A stretch of DNA of 64,000 nt. Source: Hirundichthys speculiger (taxonomy: Eukaryota; Chordata; Actinopteri; Beloniformes; Exocoetidae). Under the pieces are notes generated by a model. That model made no database searches. It saw nothing but the letters and a program-made list of their open reading frames with translations, and had not been told where the DNA came from. A program made the translations under genes and the position numbers. The number at the start of each line of letters is the position of its first letter. The stretch's first letter is position 1. The stretch is from contig JAGFBZ010000739.1 in assembly GCA_018398805.1 (NCBI GenBank), positions 1 through 64,000 on the forward strand, read 5' to 3'. This document shows, in pieces, positions 11,231 to 22,424 of this stretch.

Positions 11231-12237
11231 CACAGCCAGAGGACTTAGAGGACTTTTACATAAAACAAGGAACTTCCAGGAAAGAAAAGGAAATATATGC
11301 TGCAATCATTGCGCCTTAGCAGCATAGAAATAGGATTGTTTCCCACTCCCGTAGTTGAGAGAAGAAGGCTTAAAAGACAGAAAAAGAGATTGCTGGAGTG
11401 TTGCATGCTGGCCCAGTCTGCTGCAGTGGCAGAGACTGAACACTGCAGCGAGTCCTGGAAGATGCAGCAAAGCAGCTACAACTGAGAAACAGCCAGTGAA
11501 GTACAGACGCTGGTGCTACAGCGTTGGAGTGGTGTAAACAGCACAACACAGCTCACGCATCAGATGTGTTTGAGTGAGAGAGTGTGTGCATGAGTGAGAG
11601 AGAACAGAACATATCAGAGAGGATCCACTTGACTGACATCTCACTCAGTATCTGTTTTTGTTAGAGATGTTCTGCGGGACTAATTAATCTGCCTCAGAGC
11701 CCATTTGTGACCTGACACAAAGCAGGAAGAGCACATATAATGATCTGTATTCATGGCGTTTGTCTCCATTAAGCTTGTAGACTCACTGACAAACCGAAAC
11801 AGGAAGGGGGAAAAAAAAAAATACTGCTACTTGTATCTGTGGATGTTATTACATCATACTGCTACACTTTCTACACTGGAAGCCCTGTTAGCAAAAGTCA
11901 ACTAAATGTAAACATCATAATTCTTTTGTCTGAGAAGTGGCTAGCAGGGTTAAATGAACTCCAAGCATGTGTCAAAACTGAGAAGAATTATGCCACTAGG
12001 ATGATTACCAAGTGTTGAACCAATTCTTTTTGTCTGTGTTTCTGAAAATTAAAGAAAAAACAAAATAAAACATTTAGACTCTAGACTCTACAGTAATTAA
12101 ATAATGGGACAACCAACAAAGGCTTTCTCCTTTAATTATTCGTCTGCTTGGTCTGTAACACACGAGAAAAAAATATGAAAATGATTTTAAAGCTATAGGG
12201 AAAGCTTTTTAATACATTGATTTTGTGGATGTTGTCA
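11231..12237. other. No gene recognised; presumed intron or upstream flank
   Basis: No exon or TE was recognised. It includes an A-run near 11812-11821 and otherwise unremarkable AT-rich DNA. Confidence 0.4.
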
Positions 12238-12540
12238 CGATGACATCACCCACTGGTTTGTAAAGTGGTGTCCTTCGGCACTGAATTTGTTATTTGGCTG
12301 TGGCCTTCTTGTTATCTTTGTGGCCAGAGCTGACCGTGTTTGGAGCTGGACATGTGAAACCTGAACCGACAGAAATATGCATCTACTGTGACCACATAAC
12401 CATCTAACCAAGAAACTAACTTCAGAAGGCCTCGAAGCAAACTGATCAGGATGTCCCTGTATGAGTCAGTGCATAAAGCCCGCCTCCGCCCCATTGCGAT
12501 CAGTTCGGTACTTTCTGGACTCGTGGAAAGGGCTGTGAAT
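12238..12540. repeat. Probable interspersed fish repeat, unclassified
   Basis: The block starting GATGACATCACCCACTGG and continuing through GTGTCCTTCGGCACTGAATT resembles a dispersed repeat common in fish genomes. No terminal repeats or target duplication could be defined here, so class and limits are uncertain. Confidence 0.35.
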
Positions 12541-13043
12541 GAGAGGACATTTCACAAGAAAGAATTTTTTCAAATTTAAGGGGTATGACTGGCCAGGCTA
12601 GTCTGGCTAACCCAGCTCCTGGTGGATGTCAGTGATACTCTACTTCAAGCTATTTCCCAATCAACTACAAGACTCAGATCTGGTGATTATTTCCAGATTT
12701 TATATACAGTCCATGGCCCTACTAAGGCAGAAATCCAGGGACACAAAAAGAAGATGGGGCCAAAGTACTATCACCCCCTTTTTTACACCCATATCCCACA
12801 TTCCCTTTCGTCACGATCGCACAAACCTGTTCTATTCAATGCTCTCTTCTCTAAGATATCAGGTAAAATTAAAGAGGTAAACTGAAAACATAGAAAATAT
12901 TTGAATTTTACGTACTCTTCATGTCTGAATAGCCCTATATTCTTCTGTGTTCACCATCTTCTTCATAAGAGAGGGCCGGGTCGGTGCTGCAGTTCGGTTT
13001 TGTTTCAGTGTCATTAACTATGGAAATGGAAGGCAGTATTTTT

Positions 13044-13264
13044 TTGTCTGGGATGCAAACACCCTCTCTACCTTTAAGAACAGGCTTAAAATGTTCCTTT
13101 TTTACACAGCTGCCAGTTAGGGATATCTCTGGTGACCACGAGCCATCTCCTTAGTTGTGCTGATAAAGGTCTAGACTTGCTGAGTGACCTCCCATGATGC
13201 ACTGGACACTTTCTGACTTTTGTTTTGAATTGGTGCTATACAAATAAAGAAGAAGAAGAAGAAG
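13044..13264 (+). mobile_element. L2-like LINE 3' end (end of ORF plus short tail)
   Basis: Plus-strand codons at 13070-13120 read TFKNRLKMFLFYTAAS and then stop. This is the kind of C-terminus found in L2-like LINEs (xFKxxLKTxLF). The tail contains GGTGCTATACAAATAAAG and ends in a GAA repeat. The middle (GTTGTGCTGATAAAGGTCTAGAC, read in two halves) matches reversed parts of 39240-39380 and forward parts of 41857-41999, linking the three copies. Confidence 0.6.
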
Positions 13265-13656
13265 TAAAGAAAAAAATGAACTGAATTGAATAATCTTTAA
13301 AAAAAAAAACATGGCTTTTACGCTACATTTAAGGACGTTTCACTTCATTTAAACATGTGAAGTAAAAATGTTAGATGCCAGAGTTACACAGAATTCATAT
13401 TTCCATATTTCCATATTTCAGAAGAACACTTGCCCTTTTATGACAAAATCTGTTTGATCCCTAGTGGTGCCTGTCAGACAGCTATCAGGTAGCATGACTG
13501 TCTGAATGACATGGAAAAAGCACATTTAAGCAACCAATGAGGAGGACCTTTGATGCAAAGAGGAAAAAGAAGACCACAGCATTTCAAGACAGGCTCGGCA
13601 GGAAATTTCTGCAGCTGTTGTAGAAACAGGTAACATATACTTTGCCTTTGCTGTCA

Positions 13657-13684
13657 CCCCCCCCCCCCCCCCCCCAAAAAAAAA
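13657..13684. repeat. C19 homopolymer followed by A-run
   Basis: Nineteen consecutive C residues at 13657-13675 run straight into nine A residues. Runs of this kind are slippage-prone and the exact count may be a sequencing artefact. Confidence 0.8.
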
Positions 13685-14840
13685 GCACAATTTACTGCCT
13701 TCATCTCTTCTCCTGTGGGTACTCTGAGTACATCAGAGGTGTCACAGGTTGAAGGAAGGAGCAAATTCTATGAAATACACCAATGTTCTTATTCAATAAT
13801 TGAAAATAATTTCATTTTAGCTCCAAGTTCAAGCTTGCAATGTTTCGAAGTTGCTCTTTTATTAATATTATATTACATTATATGACATTAATATTATTTT
13901 AATAATATTAATGTCAAACACAGAGAAGCCTAAATATCTCAAACCCTGGTCCAGAAATAGACTGGCCTGAACTTCAGAAACCAGCCTTCCCACCTGTTGT
14001 CAACTGAGGAAAATGTAAACAAAAACATACAGAAACAATATCGTGTTTCCTAAAAATTAGGACAGGTCCACATACATCTCTGTGTTGCATCACATCTTCT
14101 CTTTCAACAAAAAGAAGATGCTGTCAGAAGGCAACAACAAGAAATCCAGGCAGGTCAGTTCAGTACTGGGGTCCAGATGCAGAGAACTCCAGAGATTGTA
14201 CTCATGACATTTCTTTTTTTTTTTTTTTATTGGATGAGAAAAAAAAGTTTAAAAAGCAATCAGCTCAGTTTGTTTACAAGCAAGATGCCAAAAGGTGCAC
14301 GTGCTGAAAGCAAGACAGGAACAGCAGTTTTATCTGTAACTGATAGACACAGATAGCATGGATGCTGGGTCACATGGACTCGGATGGAGGTGATCAGGAG
14401 GAAGACACGTATGCACAGATAACGTTCGGTTGACTGTTTGTTTAAAAATACATTTTAGGTCTAAAGTGGCTCATAAGCTAAGTGTCATCTGGTACCAGAA
14501 AAACAGAAAAATCTCCAAACACATGTTCATATTAAGCCTCTATATGTTATTCTCCATCAAAGATGTCGTCATGGTTGCGCAAGATATAAAATGCAGAGAT
14601 GCAAAGATTTCCACCACAGAGTTTTTGTCTGTTCATTCAATTCTGGTTCCAGTGTTTAGTTTTATTCCTTGCATACAACTTTTTTTTTTTTAAGATTCTC
14701 TAAAACCTTTATTGGTATTATGGGATGTGGATGACGATATTAAATTTTGTAAAATGTTTCCTGTTTTATTCGATTAATCTACAACCACGCATTACAAAGT
14801 TTTGCGGTGAAACCAGTGACAGTTCAGAACACGGTCTTAC
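13685..14840. other. No gene recognised; presumed intron
   Basis: AT-rich DNA with an ATTAATATTA-rich inverted stretch near 13860-13915 and T-runs at about 14213-14227 and 14681-14691. No exon with both splice sites was found. Confidence 0.4.
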
Positions 14841-14894
14841 CCATTTGAAGCATTTGTTGACTCCGGAGCCTCTTTGTTGTCAGGTAGCTGTAAC
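14841..14894 (-). CDS. Candidate 54-nt upstream exon of the TTC39-like gene
   Basis: A 54-nt minus-strand segment is bounded by a pyrimidine-rich acceptor (CTTGCTGTTTCAG) and a strong donor (GG|GTAAGAC). It starts with 1 nt and ends with 2 nt of split codons and reads LQLPDNKEAPESTNASNG across the join. Length divisible by three and identical entry and exit phase make it a cassette-like exon that keeps frame with the 105-nt exon at 6069-6173. Its last codons and donor closely resemble those of the ATG exon at 10766-10803. It needs a further upstream exon, which I could not identify. The peptide is hydrophilic, as expected of a variable N-terminus. Confidence 0.5.
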
Positions 14895-15479
14895 CTGAAA
14901 CAGCAAGGAGCAAAATCAAGGCTGTTTAGAAAAAATAAAGTAATCTCAAGGGATGTAAACCATTGAAAGGTAGACTATTGTCTGAGCAACGTGATCATGA
15001 GAGCCAAAGAAACAGAGACAGTGATATATGCAGACACTCCCAGGCTGCTCATTTCTTGACAATGATTTATTGAGCTTTGCAGATGTTAATGTGTAAAGTT
15101 TCGTGTACTTTTATCTGGTGTCAAGAAGAGACTGAGAGCAAAGACCAAGAGAAAGTTTAATACACAAAGATTAATACAAGGTTTAATATGCCATGCAGAA
15201 TATTTAATCGGCCGAGTGGTACACTGTTCTTAACACCACAGAGGTGCTGGGGACAATGCACACAGAATGTTGGACTGTCTTTCTTTTATAACTCAATAAG
15301 GCAGGTTCTTGCATAATTTTCTCTTCTCTTTTTGGACTATTTTTTTCCAGTTTTGCAAAATTTACAAACAAATCAATATAAACAGTATATGAACATAATA
15401 TAAGGTAAGGCACAAAGGGTGAACTTCCTTACCTTAACATAGAGAACCCTCACCCTCCCACCCCCCGAAAAAGAAAACA
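14895..15479. other. No gene recognised
   Basis: Nothing identifiable was seen on either strand. The right end may include the 3' UTR of the LINE fragment that follows, which is read on the minus strand. Confidence 0.4.
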
Positions 15480-16205
15480 AACAAAAAAAGGGGGGGTCAG
15501 TGTGCAATGTAATACAAACAACTCTAATAAGTAATTGGAGTAAGAGATGTACCGATGTGGTCTAAATATGGCTGCCAAATTTTCAAAAACGCGTTGTAAC
15601 GATTTCTGAGACAATATGTGATTTTTTCCAGGGGGATGCAACTATTCATCTCAAAAGACCACCTGTCAATAAAAGGAGGGGAAACAGATTTCCATGACAC
15701 TGCAATGCACTTCTTGGCCACACACAGAGCAACCCCCATAAACTTGAGTTGTGCATTGTTTAGAGAACCGCGAATACATGTAAAGTTCCCCAATAAACAC
15801 AGTTCTGGGTCCAGTGGAACACTAACTCCAATGGTCCTGGTCAAAGTGGAACAGATATCATTCCAGAAAGGCCTCACTTTGTCACAGTACCAGGTACAAT
15901 GTAGAAAGGAACCAACCTCAGTGTCACATCTGAAGCTCATCTCTGACAGGCCAGATTTGAATGAACGTAATTTTTCTGGGGTAAGGTATAATTGATGTAG
16001 AATATTATATCTTTCTATACCGGGCATTGATAGTAGCTGATAAGCTTTTCTGACATAAATCTGCCCAAAGCTGTTCATCAATTGTGACACCAAGATCCAA
16101 CTCCCATCTCATTCTAGGCTTATGCAAACCTGATTTTGGGCATTCATTCATCAACAGGCAATACATAATTTTCTCTTCTTGAGATCCAGATGTTACTCCG
16201 CTTTA
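15480..16205 (-). mobile_element. C-terminal end of an L1-type LINE ORF2
   Basis: A 189-codon minus-strand frame (16093-15524) reads like the C-terminal region of L1-clade ORF2 proteins: YNILHQLYLTPEKLRSF, then a cysteine/histidine cluster (C56, H65, C66, C70 of the frame, with the W-x-C ending CTWYC), then VRPFWNDIC and VSWKSVSPP. Upstream at 16205-16080 another frame encodes MRWELDLGVTIDEQLW and matches the residues expected before it, so at least one frameshift separates the two. The 5' part is missing, the usual result of truncated reverse transcription. This is a TE relic, not a host gene. Confidence 0.75.
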
Positions 16206-19200
16206 AGTGACAGGTCCAGACACATGCTGTTGATTGTCTCAGTCCAGGAACCGAGATGTCATTCAAATGTGTTTGTCTGAGATGCCTCCTACATCTCAGG
16301 AATCAGGAGGGTCAGAGGGGTCAAGCTGGAACAACAAAGTTCACCCAAAAAAGCAAGGATCTAAATACAAAATCTGAGGTTACAGAAATCTGAGAGCCAG
16401 GATGACCATCCTGGAGACAGACCAGCTACATGTTCACTAAATCTTTAAGCTATTTCTCAAATCCTAACACTCTGCTCTCATTACAGGAAGTGAAGCATAT
16501 TTAGAATATTCAAGATGCACCCACATCTGACTGCAGAAGCTACGATTAATTAGTGATTCTTTAAAACTTTAAAGGTCTGAAAGTTTTACTGTTGGCAGTA
16601 TTTAATGATTTTGCTGATGTTTTGTTGTGACTGTGAATAAATCTATGTGGATATGGTTACTGTGTGTGTGTTTTGTAAGAACTGTTCCTGCCTGTCTTGG
16701 CCAGAGGACTCTTGAAAACAGATTTTAAGGGTTTTTTAAGGTTTAATAAGAAATATTAAAATTGAAGAGATACGGTTCAGGCACTCAAACCACAGTGTTT
16801 GGTCTAGGCATCACAGTTAGAAAAAGAATCTGTAAAAGGTTTAACCTAAATTACATTCTTCTACAGCCATATATGTTCACGATAAAGTGCCAATACACAT
16901 TTCTAAAATTGACATAACTTATATTGATTGAGAAATGCTGAAGTCGTGCATGTAATGACTAACGCAATGTAGAAGTTTTGTAAATATGTACATATATATA
17001 TATCTCACATCTAGCAACATTCTTGGCATGTTTCCTATAGAAAACAAATACGTTTGTCAGACTTGTGCACATGCAGAGCTTTCAGATGACTGCAGAGATC
17101 CATAGGCTGGATCGGTTTATATACAATTTTTATTTCACATTGATTTTTTCAGGAGGTTTTTGTGATCATAAAGTCAGAATTTTAAAAGTATCAAGTCACT
17201 GAGGGCTATCTTCAAGCTTCAGCGAGGAGCATTGCCTTCATCAGTTTTCTGCTCGCGGCGTTGTCTGCCAATATGTAGAAAATAAGAAAATCCACAACCA
17301 GATAGCAGTTGATTATTTTTCCATAATGTCATCAAATGACATTTAGGAACTTCCTCAGCAAGTTTCAGTTAATTTCCACTGAAAGCAGTTGGCAACGCTG
17401 TGTAAAATGCCAACGTTTTATCCTGACAGCAGAATATGCTACAGTAGATTTGTTATCATGGATGCATCTCTTTCACTCCGGTGCCATAAAAGTTTTACAC
17501 TTTGGACTAAATTACCTAAAGAAGCGCGATGGGAAACTGCCATAAACCGCAGACTCTATGAGGCATTGTGCCTTTTGAGTTAATGTGATGATCTATAAAT
17601 TTGCTTGGATACGCTCGCCTGAAAGTTGAATATTTCTAGCAGCTTGTATATGCAAGTGCCAAAATATATTTATAATCAAGTTACGACTAAATAACTTAGA
17701 GGAAATTTGGGATGCATTTGTTATTTTACAAGCAAAATGAAGAAGAAAAACAGTACACTTACAAAGATATTGACTGTAAACATGTTCTCCAGTAGTTTCA
17801 TGCAATCATTTTACGTAAAGATCATGCCCTTGAATTAGGAAAACATTTTAAAACTATTTAATGGACTAGAAATGGTGCATTTGGCAACGGTGTTCCAGCA
17901 TTTTTTCTAGTTTTTTAATCAGTCAACAGAAGCAGTCAAAACAACAGGTCAAAGCATGTTGGTGTTAATGAAACACATGATTTGTTGGGAGCAGAGAGGA
18001 AAGTCTTGCCTCGTTTGTGTTTGCCAAAGAGAAATATATATTCTGTGGCGATCATATTTGATAAACAAGCACTTAAGACCACTGCCGGTGAGATTTCCTT
18101 GGCAGAGCAACCCCGAGTTAAATTTTCATACACAGAAAACCCTTAATCACAATGTCAAGTGAGTTCTTTCTGCCGCCGCAAGCGTCAACAAGAGTAAATC
18201 ACAGTTTCCTAACTGCTCAAGTTCAAGATTGATGATTTTCTTCATATGGATGGGTCTCCTAATCGTATTTGTTGTTAAAACTATAAAACTTGAAATTATA
18301 TATTTTTTTGTAGTCAGCCATCTGTGGAGATGCTTGAACACTTCTGTTACCTGGAGTTATTTTCACCTGATGTAAACCATTTTTAGAGAGACCGGAACGG
18401 TGCTAATTATAAAGTCGTCACAGCTTCACAGCCAGCAGTCATCATTTGATGTTTTGGGCTCCTTCTGGTGAACTCGCTGTCGTGTGCCTGAAAAACCTGG
18501 ATGTCAATCCGTCGTCTATCTCGCCGGCTAAAAGATCCCTGATGTGAAAAACGGCGACGACGTCTGTCTATTCTTTCTTCTGCAAAACAACTGAAACGGA
18601 TGCGGCGGATGCAGCACTTTTTGCTTTCACGGTCTAATTTATTTATTAAATCTGAATTAGCATAGAAAAACATCTTCAGAGTGCTGTGGGTTTCACGGGG
18701 ACGGCGTCGTTTCTAATCCAAGTGGATCTCGTCAGAGGTTTGTGTCAACACTGGTGCCTGAGGATAGAAGGAACAGGGGTGTCCTTTAAAATTCCTGGTA
18801 TTTACATGAATCCCTAAGAGGTACAGATGCAATGGTTGCAAACTTAAGTATTATGCAATAATGATTCCTTTAAATAGTGGTTAAAAAAATATTATCTGAA
18901 ATAACAGTCTCCATAAATCCCTTTTACGACACGACGAGACGGGATAATACTTGAAAACTCCTCTGTAGCGAAAATGCATTCAAAGCCATGAAGAAGCACC
19001 TAATCCTTCAAAATGAAATCTAAATTACAAGGTGCTACTGGGACCGTTTCGGCCTCGAGTCCGGTGATGATCTGACCTTTTTCCCAGTGACTCAGGAACA
19101 GTCAGTAATTACTGCTGCTGACTTGGTAAATGAAATGCCTCTACAAACAATTCCATCATACAGCCGGTGCTGCTACGAAGCCCGGCTACGAAGCCCGTTC

Positions 19201-19436
19201 TCTGAAGCCGACAATATATCATCCCGAGATGATCTGGCATGTGCTCGCTGCTAGTGCTGAGCTCAGTAACCAGACATGTAAAAACAGAGGCGCTTATGAC
19301 AGCTGCCAGTAAGTTTCCCAACTGAAAATAAAAACTAGTGTTTGATTCTGTTGATGGATCATTTGCATCTTTTTTTGAGTTGCCTTTGTGTACGGGATGC
19401 ACCGTACAGATAAGCTTTTTTTTCTTCTTAAACTCA
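16206..19436. other. No gene confirmed; contains a CpG-richer stretch
   Basis: Mostly AT-rich, with a TA run at about 16992-17003. From about 18400 to 19440 CpG dinucleotides become more frequent (CGACGACGTC, CGACACGACGAGACG). A minus-strand frame at 18407-18673 encodes an 88-residue arginine-rich peptide without a recognised domain. This is a possible site for the missing first exon or promoter of the TTC39-like gene, but no phase-2 donor was found. Confidence 0.35.
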
Positions 19437-19444
19437 GTACAAAC

Positions 19445-20064
19445 TAGGGATGCACATTTTGGATTTTTTCTATGACCGTTAACCGACGCCCTTAAACGAT
19501 TAATAACCGTTAACCGATAAGTCCGGGAGGGTTGGCTGCCGCGATGTTGCGCGTGTTGTCGTGGACGCATGCGGACACTTCCCCGTGAATACTCTCGCGG
19601 CAATGTGTCGCCGTCATCTTGTCGCAGAGATGCCGCCGTTACTTTTGATTTATACTAGCGCAGTCTCCGCTATGTTATTCCACGCTACAACGCAAGATGG
19701 ACAATCACAAATTAGCTAACCTTACTAAACTTATCTCTTGCGTTTTTCCACTTCCTCACCATCTCAGTCGTATCCAGACCCACATTCATCTCAATCTCCC
19801 TCCATGAATTACTAGAATATGTGCTGTCTTTGTAGTGTGGAGAACCAGAATCGTACAGATGTGGGTACTTCCTCATTTTTTCGATGACGCGCTCTTTTCT
19901 ATGCGGATGTAGAATTGACCAATCAGAGGCCTGTTGCACCTGTTGACACGCCCCCGTGAGTTGATTGAATTATGTAGCATAAAAACAAAATTGACTGTTA
20001 GTATTAATCGATTATAGTTACTGGTATCGGTTAACGGTTAAACGGTTAACCATGTGCATCCCCA
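19445..20064 (-). mobile_element. hAT-ended element carrying a MADF-like exon
   Basis: The termini are TAGGGATGCACA and, reversed, TGGGGATGCACA, flanked by identical 8-bp duplications GTACAAAC at 19437-19444 and 20065-20072. Subterminal copies of CGGTTAACGGTTAA-like words occur at both ends. 8-bp duplications and TAGGGATGCAC ends are hAT hallmarks. At 620 bp it cannot encode a hAT transposase. Instead it carries the MADF-type coding stretch described at 19712-19939. Confidence 0.85.
19712..19939 (-). CDS. MADF/Myb-SANT-like DNA-binding domain ORF inside the hAT-ended element
   Basis: An intact 75-codon frame encodes a MADF-like domain over residues 15-75: an IEKMRKYPHLYD opening, HYKD, SSNSWREI, and a closing RKWKNARDKF. 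The spacing of aromatic and tryptophan residues fits the three-helix MADF fold used for DNA binding in host regulators and in PIF/Harbinger accessory proteins. The frame ends AAG|GTTAGC, which could be a splice donor, so it may be the first exon of a longer gene now deleted. It is uninterrupted despite lying in a small non-autonomous element. Transposition-related DNA binding is an inference. Confidence 0.65.
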   Translation of the reverse strand: MQQASDWSILHPHRKERVIEKMRKYPHLYDSGSPHYKDSTYSSNSWREIEMNVGLDTTEMVRKWKNARDKFSKVS

Positions 20065-20072
20065 GTACAAAC

Positions 20073-20936
20073 ATTAGGTTTATTTGAGTATTTTCTTAAG
20101 TTTATGAATTTAGTGAAGCTGCATTTTAAATTTACAGATACAAACTGTTTGTAGTTTCCATCTCAAACAACTGGACTTTCAAGTCCAACACGTAAAAACT
20201 GTGATAATATTGTTCATGTGGTTGATTTAAAAAACAGGGAATAAAAGATCAATGGTTTCATCAAATGTACAGTTGGGTTGTACTGTCTGCTACATGCCTC
20301 TGGGTACTTCATGGAAAGACAAAAGGAAAAGTTTAAGGACTTTCTGCTCCAAACATCCAATTTGAACCAACAATGAAGCGCACAGCCTTGACTAAGGACT
20401 GCCAGGAGATTCATTACAGTAATCCTTCAGCTTTAATGACGCAGGATATTGAAGTTGTAAAAAAGTCCATGCTTGCTGGTGACAGACTGATGATGTTACT
20501 ACAGTCTGAGATATTCTGGCTCCGGAAACGGAAAGCTGTTAAATACCCTTGACTTAGCAGAAATAAACTGTAGACCACTGTTATTCTGGGGGAAACGCTG
20601 TGTTGCATTGACAATTGTTTTCATTGATTTTGTGCTTTTTATCAAGCGATTTTAGTCACCCGTGTGCCTCTCTGATCAAATAGCACATGTATATCTGTTT
20701 TTGGGTCTGCTGGATCAATTCTTCCTCTCCACTGTCGCCTCGTGCATTTTCACGATGTCTATGTCTATCTGGATATGAAATCATACTTCTTCTATTTTAC
20801 TTCTTCCTACCCGTATTCAGACATGTTAAACCAGATATGTGTTTTGCATATTAGTATGTATGTGTATGTATATAGATAGGTGTGTATACATTGGGTATAA
20901 ATTTTGTTGATTTTTTTATTTCTTCTTTTTTTGGGG
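20073..20936. other. No gene recognised
   Basis: AT-rich DNA with ATGTGTATG-type imperfect simple repeats near 20855-20895. No exon or TE family was recognised. Confidence 0.4.
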
Positions 20937-20938
20937 TA

Positions 20939-21468
20939 TGGGGTGCCGAATGTAAAAACTTGATTACAGTTTTCAAACTGATATATTTTCAATATTTAGC
21001 TCATTTTCTTCACATTTAGCTAATTTTACACACATTTGAGACATAAATTATTTAAAAATGTGGTTATATGTGAACGAAAAATGAAATGTTAAATCTTAAT
21101 GTTAAATCTTAAATCTAAATGTTAAATCTAAATCTAAATGTCAAATCTAAATCTAAATGTTAAATGCTAAATCTAAATGTTAAATCTAAATCTTAAATCT
21201 AAATCTAAATGTTAAATGTTAAATCTAAATGTTAAATCTAAATGTTAAATCTAAATCTAAATGTTAAATCTAAATCTAAATGTTAAATTTAAATGTTAAA
21301 TCTAAATCTAAATGTTAAATCTAAATGTCAAATCTAAATCTAAATGTTAAATCTAAATCTAAATGTTAAATCTAAATCTAATGTGAGCTAAATGTGAAGA
21401 AAATGAGCTAAATATTGAAGATATATTAGTTTGAAAACTGTAATCAAGTTTTTACATTCGGCACCCCA
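20939..21468. mobile_element. Fold-back DNA element with 83-bp arms and minisatellite core
   Basis: Bases 20939-21021 and 21386-21468 are inverted copies over 83 bp with only two mismatches; each arm starts TGGGGTGCCGAATGTAAAAA. A TA dinucleotide flanks both ends (20937-20938 and 21469-21470), as expected for Tc1/mariner-type insertion. The space between (about 21085-21383) is almost wholly a degenerate array of AAATGTT and AAATCT words. There is no coding capacity. The arms are long enough to form a stable cruciform. Confidence 0.85.
21085..21383 (+). repeat. AAATGTT/AAATCT minisatellite
   Basis: About 300 bp of tandem 6- and 7-base words, mostly arranged as AAATGTTAAATCTAAATCT (19 bp), with variants AAATGTC, AAATGCT and AAATTT. 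It fills the core of the fold-back element and is bounded by its arms. The words resemble AAATGTGAA/CTAAATGTG in the arm tips, so expansion from the arm sequence is plausible. Confidence 0.9.
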
Positions 21469-22064
21469 TATTGGGGGAATATGTCTATTTAATATTTAGA
21501 TTTATTTACAAGAGGTTCTATATGTTTCAAAATTACAGTGTGGTTTCTGCCGTAGAAGTGATTTTGAGTCTTCTCTCGATCTTCACTGTGTGTTTTCCTC
21601 GTGTCAGAAGTGGTTAAAAAATGCGGCTCTGAAGCTGTCTTTTAAATGCATATAAAGTTTATTTGCAAAAAAGAAGCTTAATACAGACTTGCGCTACATC
21701 TGGCATCTTTTGGATCAATTGCATGTTTTTCTTTTAGACAATAGACAGCTGGAATTTTTGATATCAACGCAGGATGTACTCCCTTTTCTTGATTACGGAT
21801 CTTCCAAATTTTTAAGTCTGGGAAAGTGTCCTTGAAAGAGACAAACAAACTCAAATGAACTCAGGGGGTTTTCCGCAAAGGCCTTATAGCTGTTAAAGAG
21901 TCGTAGTTAAACTTTATATAAAAAGGTAAATATCATGTAAATATCATATTGTTCAGACAACACAATGGTTAGGACATGTGTCGGTGCATAGTGATTTATG
22001 CATTTTTTAATTTATTTTCAGATACATAGATTCATGATAGTGTTAAATTTGTTATGCTTTAAAA

Positions 22065-22416
22065 CAGCGATTCCCAAAGTGTGGGCGGCGGCCCCCTGGT
22101 GGGCCGTCGTGGGACTGCAGGTGGGCCGTGAGAGGTCATTAAAATTAAACAAATGTGTTTAAATCCTCGATCTTTTATGAATATGTCTTTAATTACTGTA
22201 AAATCTTTATGACATGATTAAAAAAACATTAATTCTACTGTCATCTTGACTTAATATGACAAGTGTCACCTTATTTGTTGAACCCTCACATTAATATCGG
22301 AACATGGTTCCTTGTCCTGTATGTTGATCACAGTTGTGATTAAAGGTTTCAGTGGGCCGTGGAGATTTTTCACATTTCAAATTGGGCCTTGGTATTCTGA
22401 AGTTTGGGAATGGCTG
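22065..22416. mobile_element. hAT MITE, 352 bp, perfect TSD
   Basis: The ends CAGCGATTCCCAAAGTG and, reversed, CAGCCATTCCCAAACTT are imperfect inverted repeats. Identical 8-bp duplications CTTTAAAA lie at 22057-22064 and 22417-22424. GTGGGCCGT words recur inside both ends. No coding capacity. It is a typical non-autonomous hAT of fish. Confidence 0.9.
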
Positions 22417-22424
22417 CTTTAAAA

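Noticed and set aside
15524..16093. 189-codon minus-strand frame as a host gene
   Set aside because: Its sequence is that of an L1-type LINE ORF2 C-terminus and it needs a frameshift to join upstream LINE codons.
17336..17583. Plus-strand frames resembling a THAP-like peptide
   Set aside because: The C2CH residues of a THAP domain are not present in order; similarity is only a few residues.
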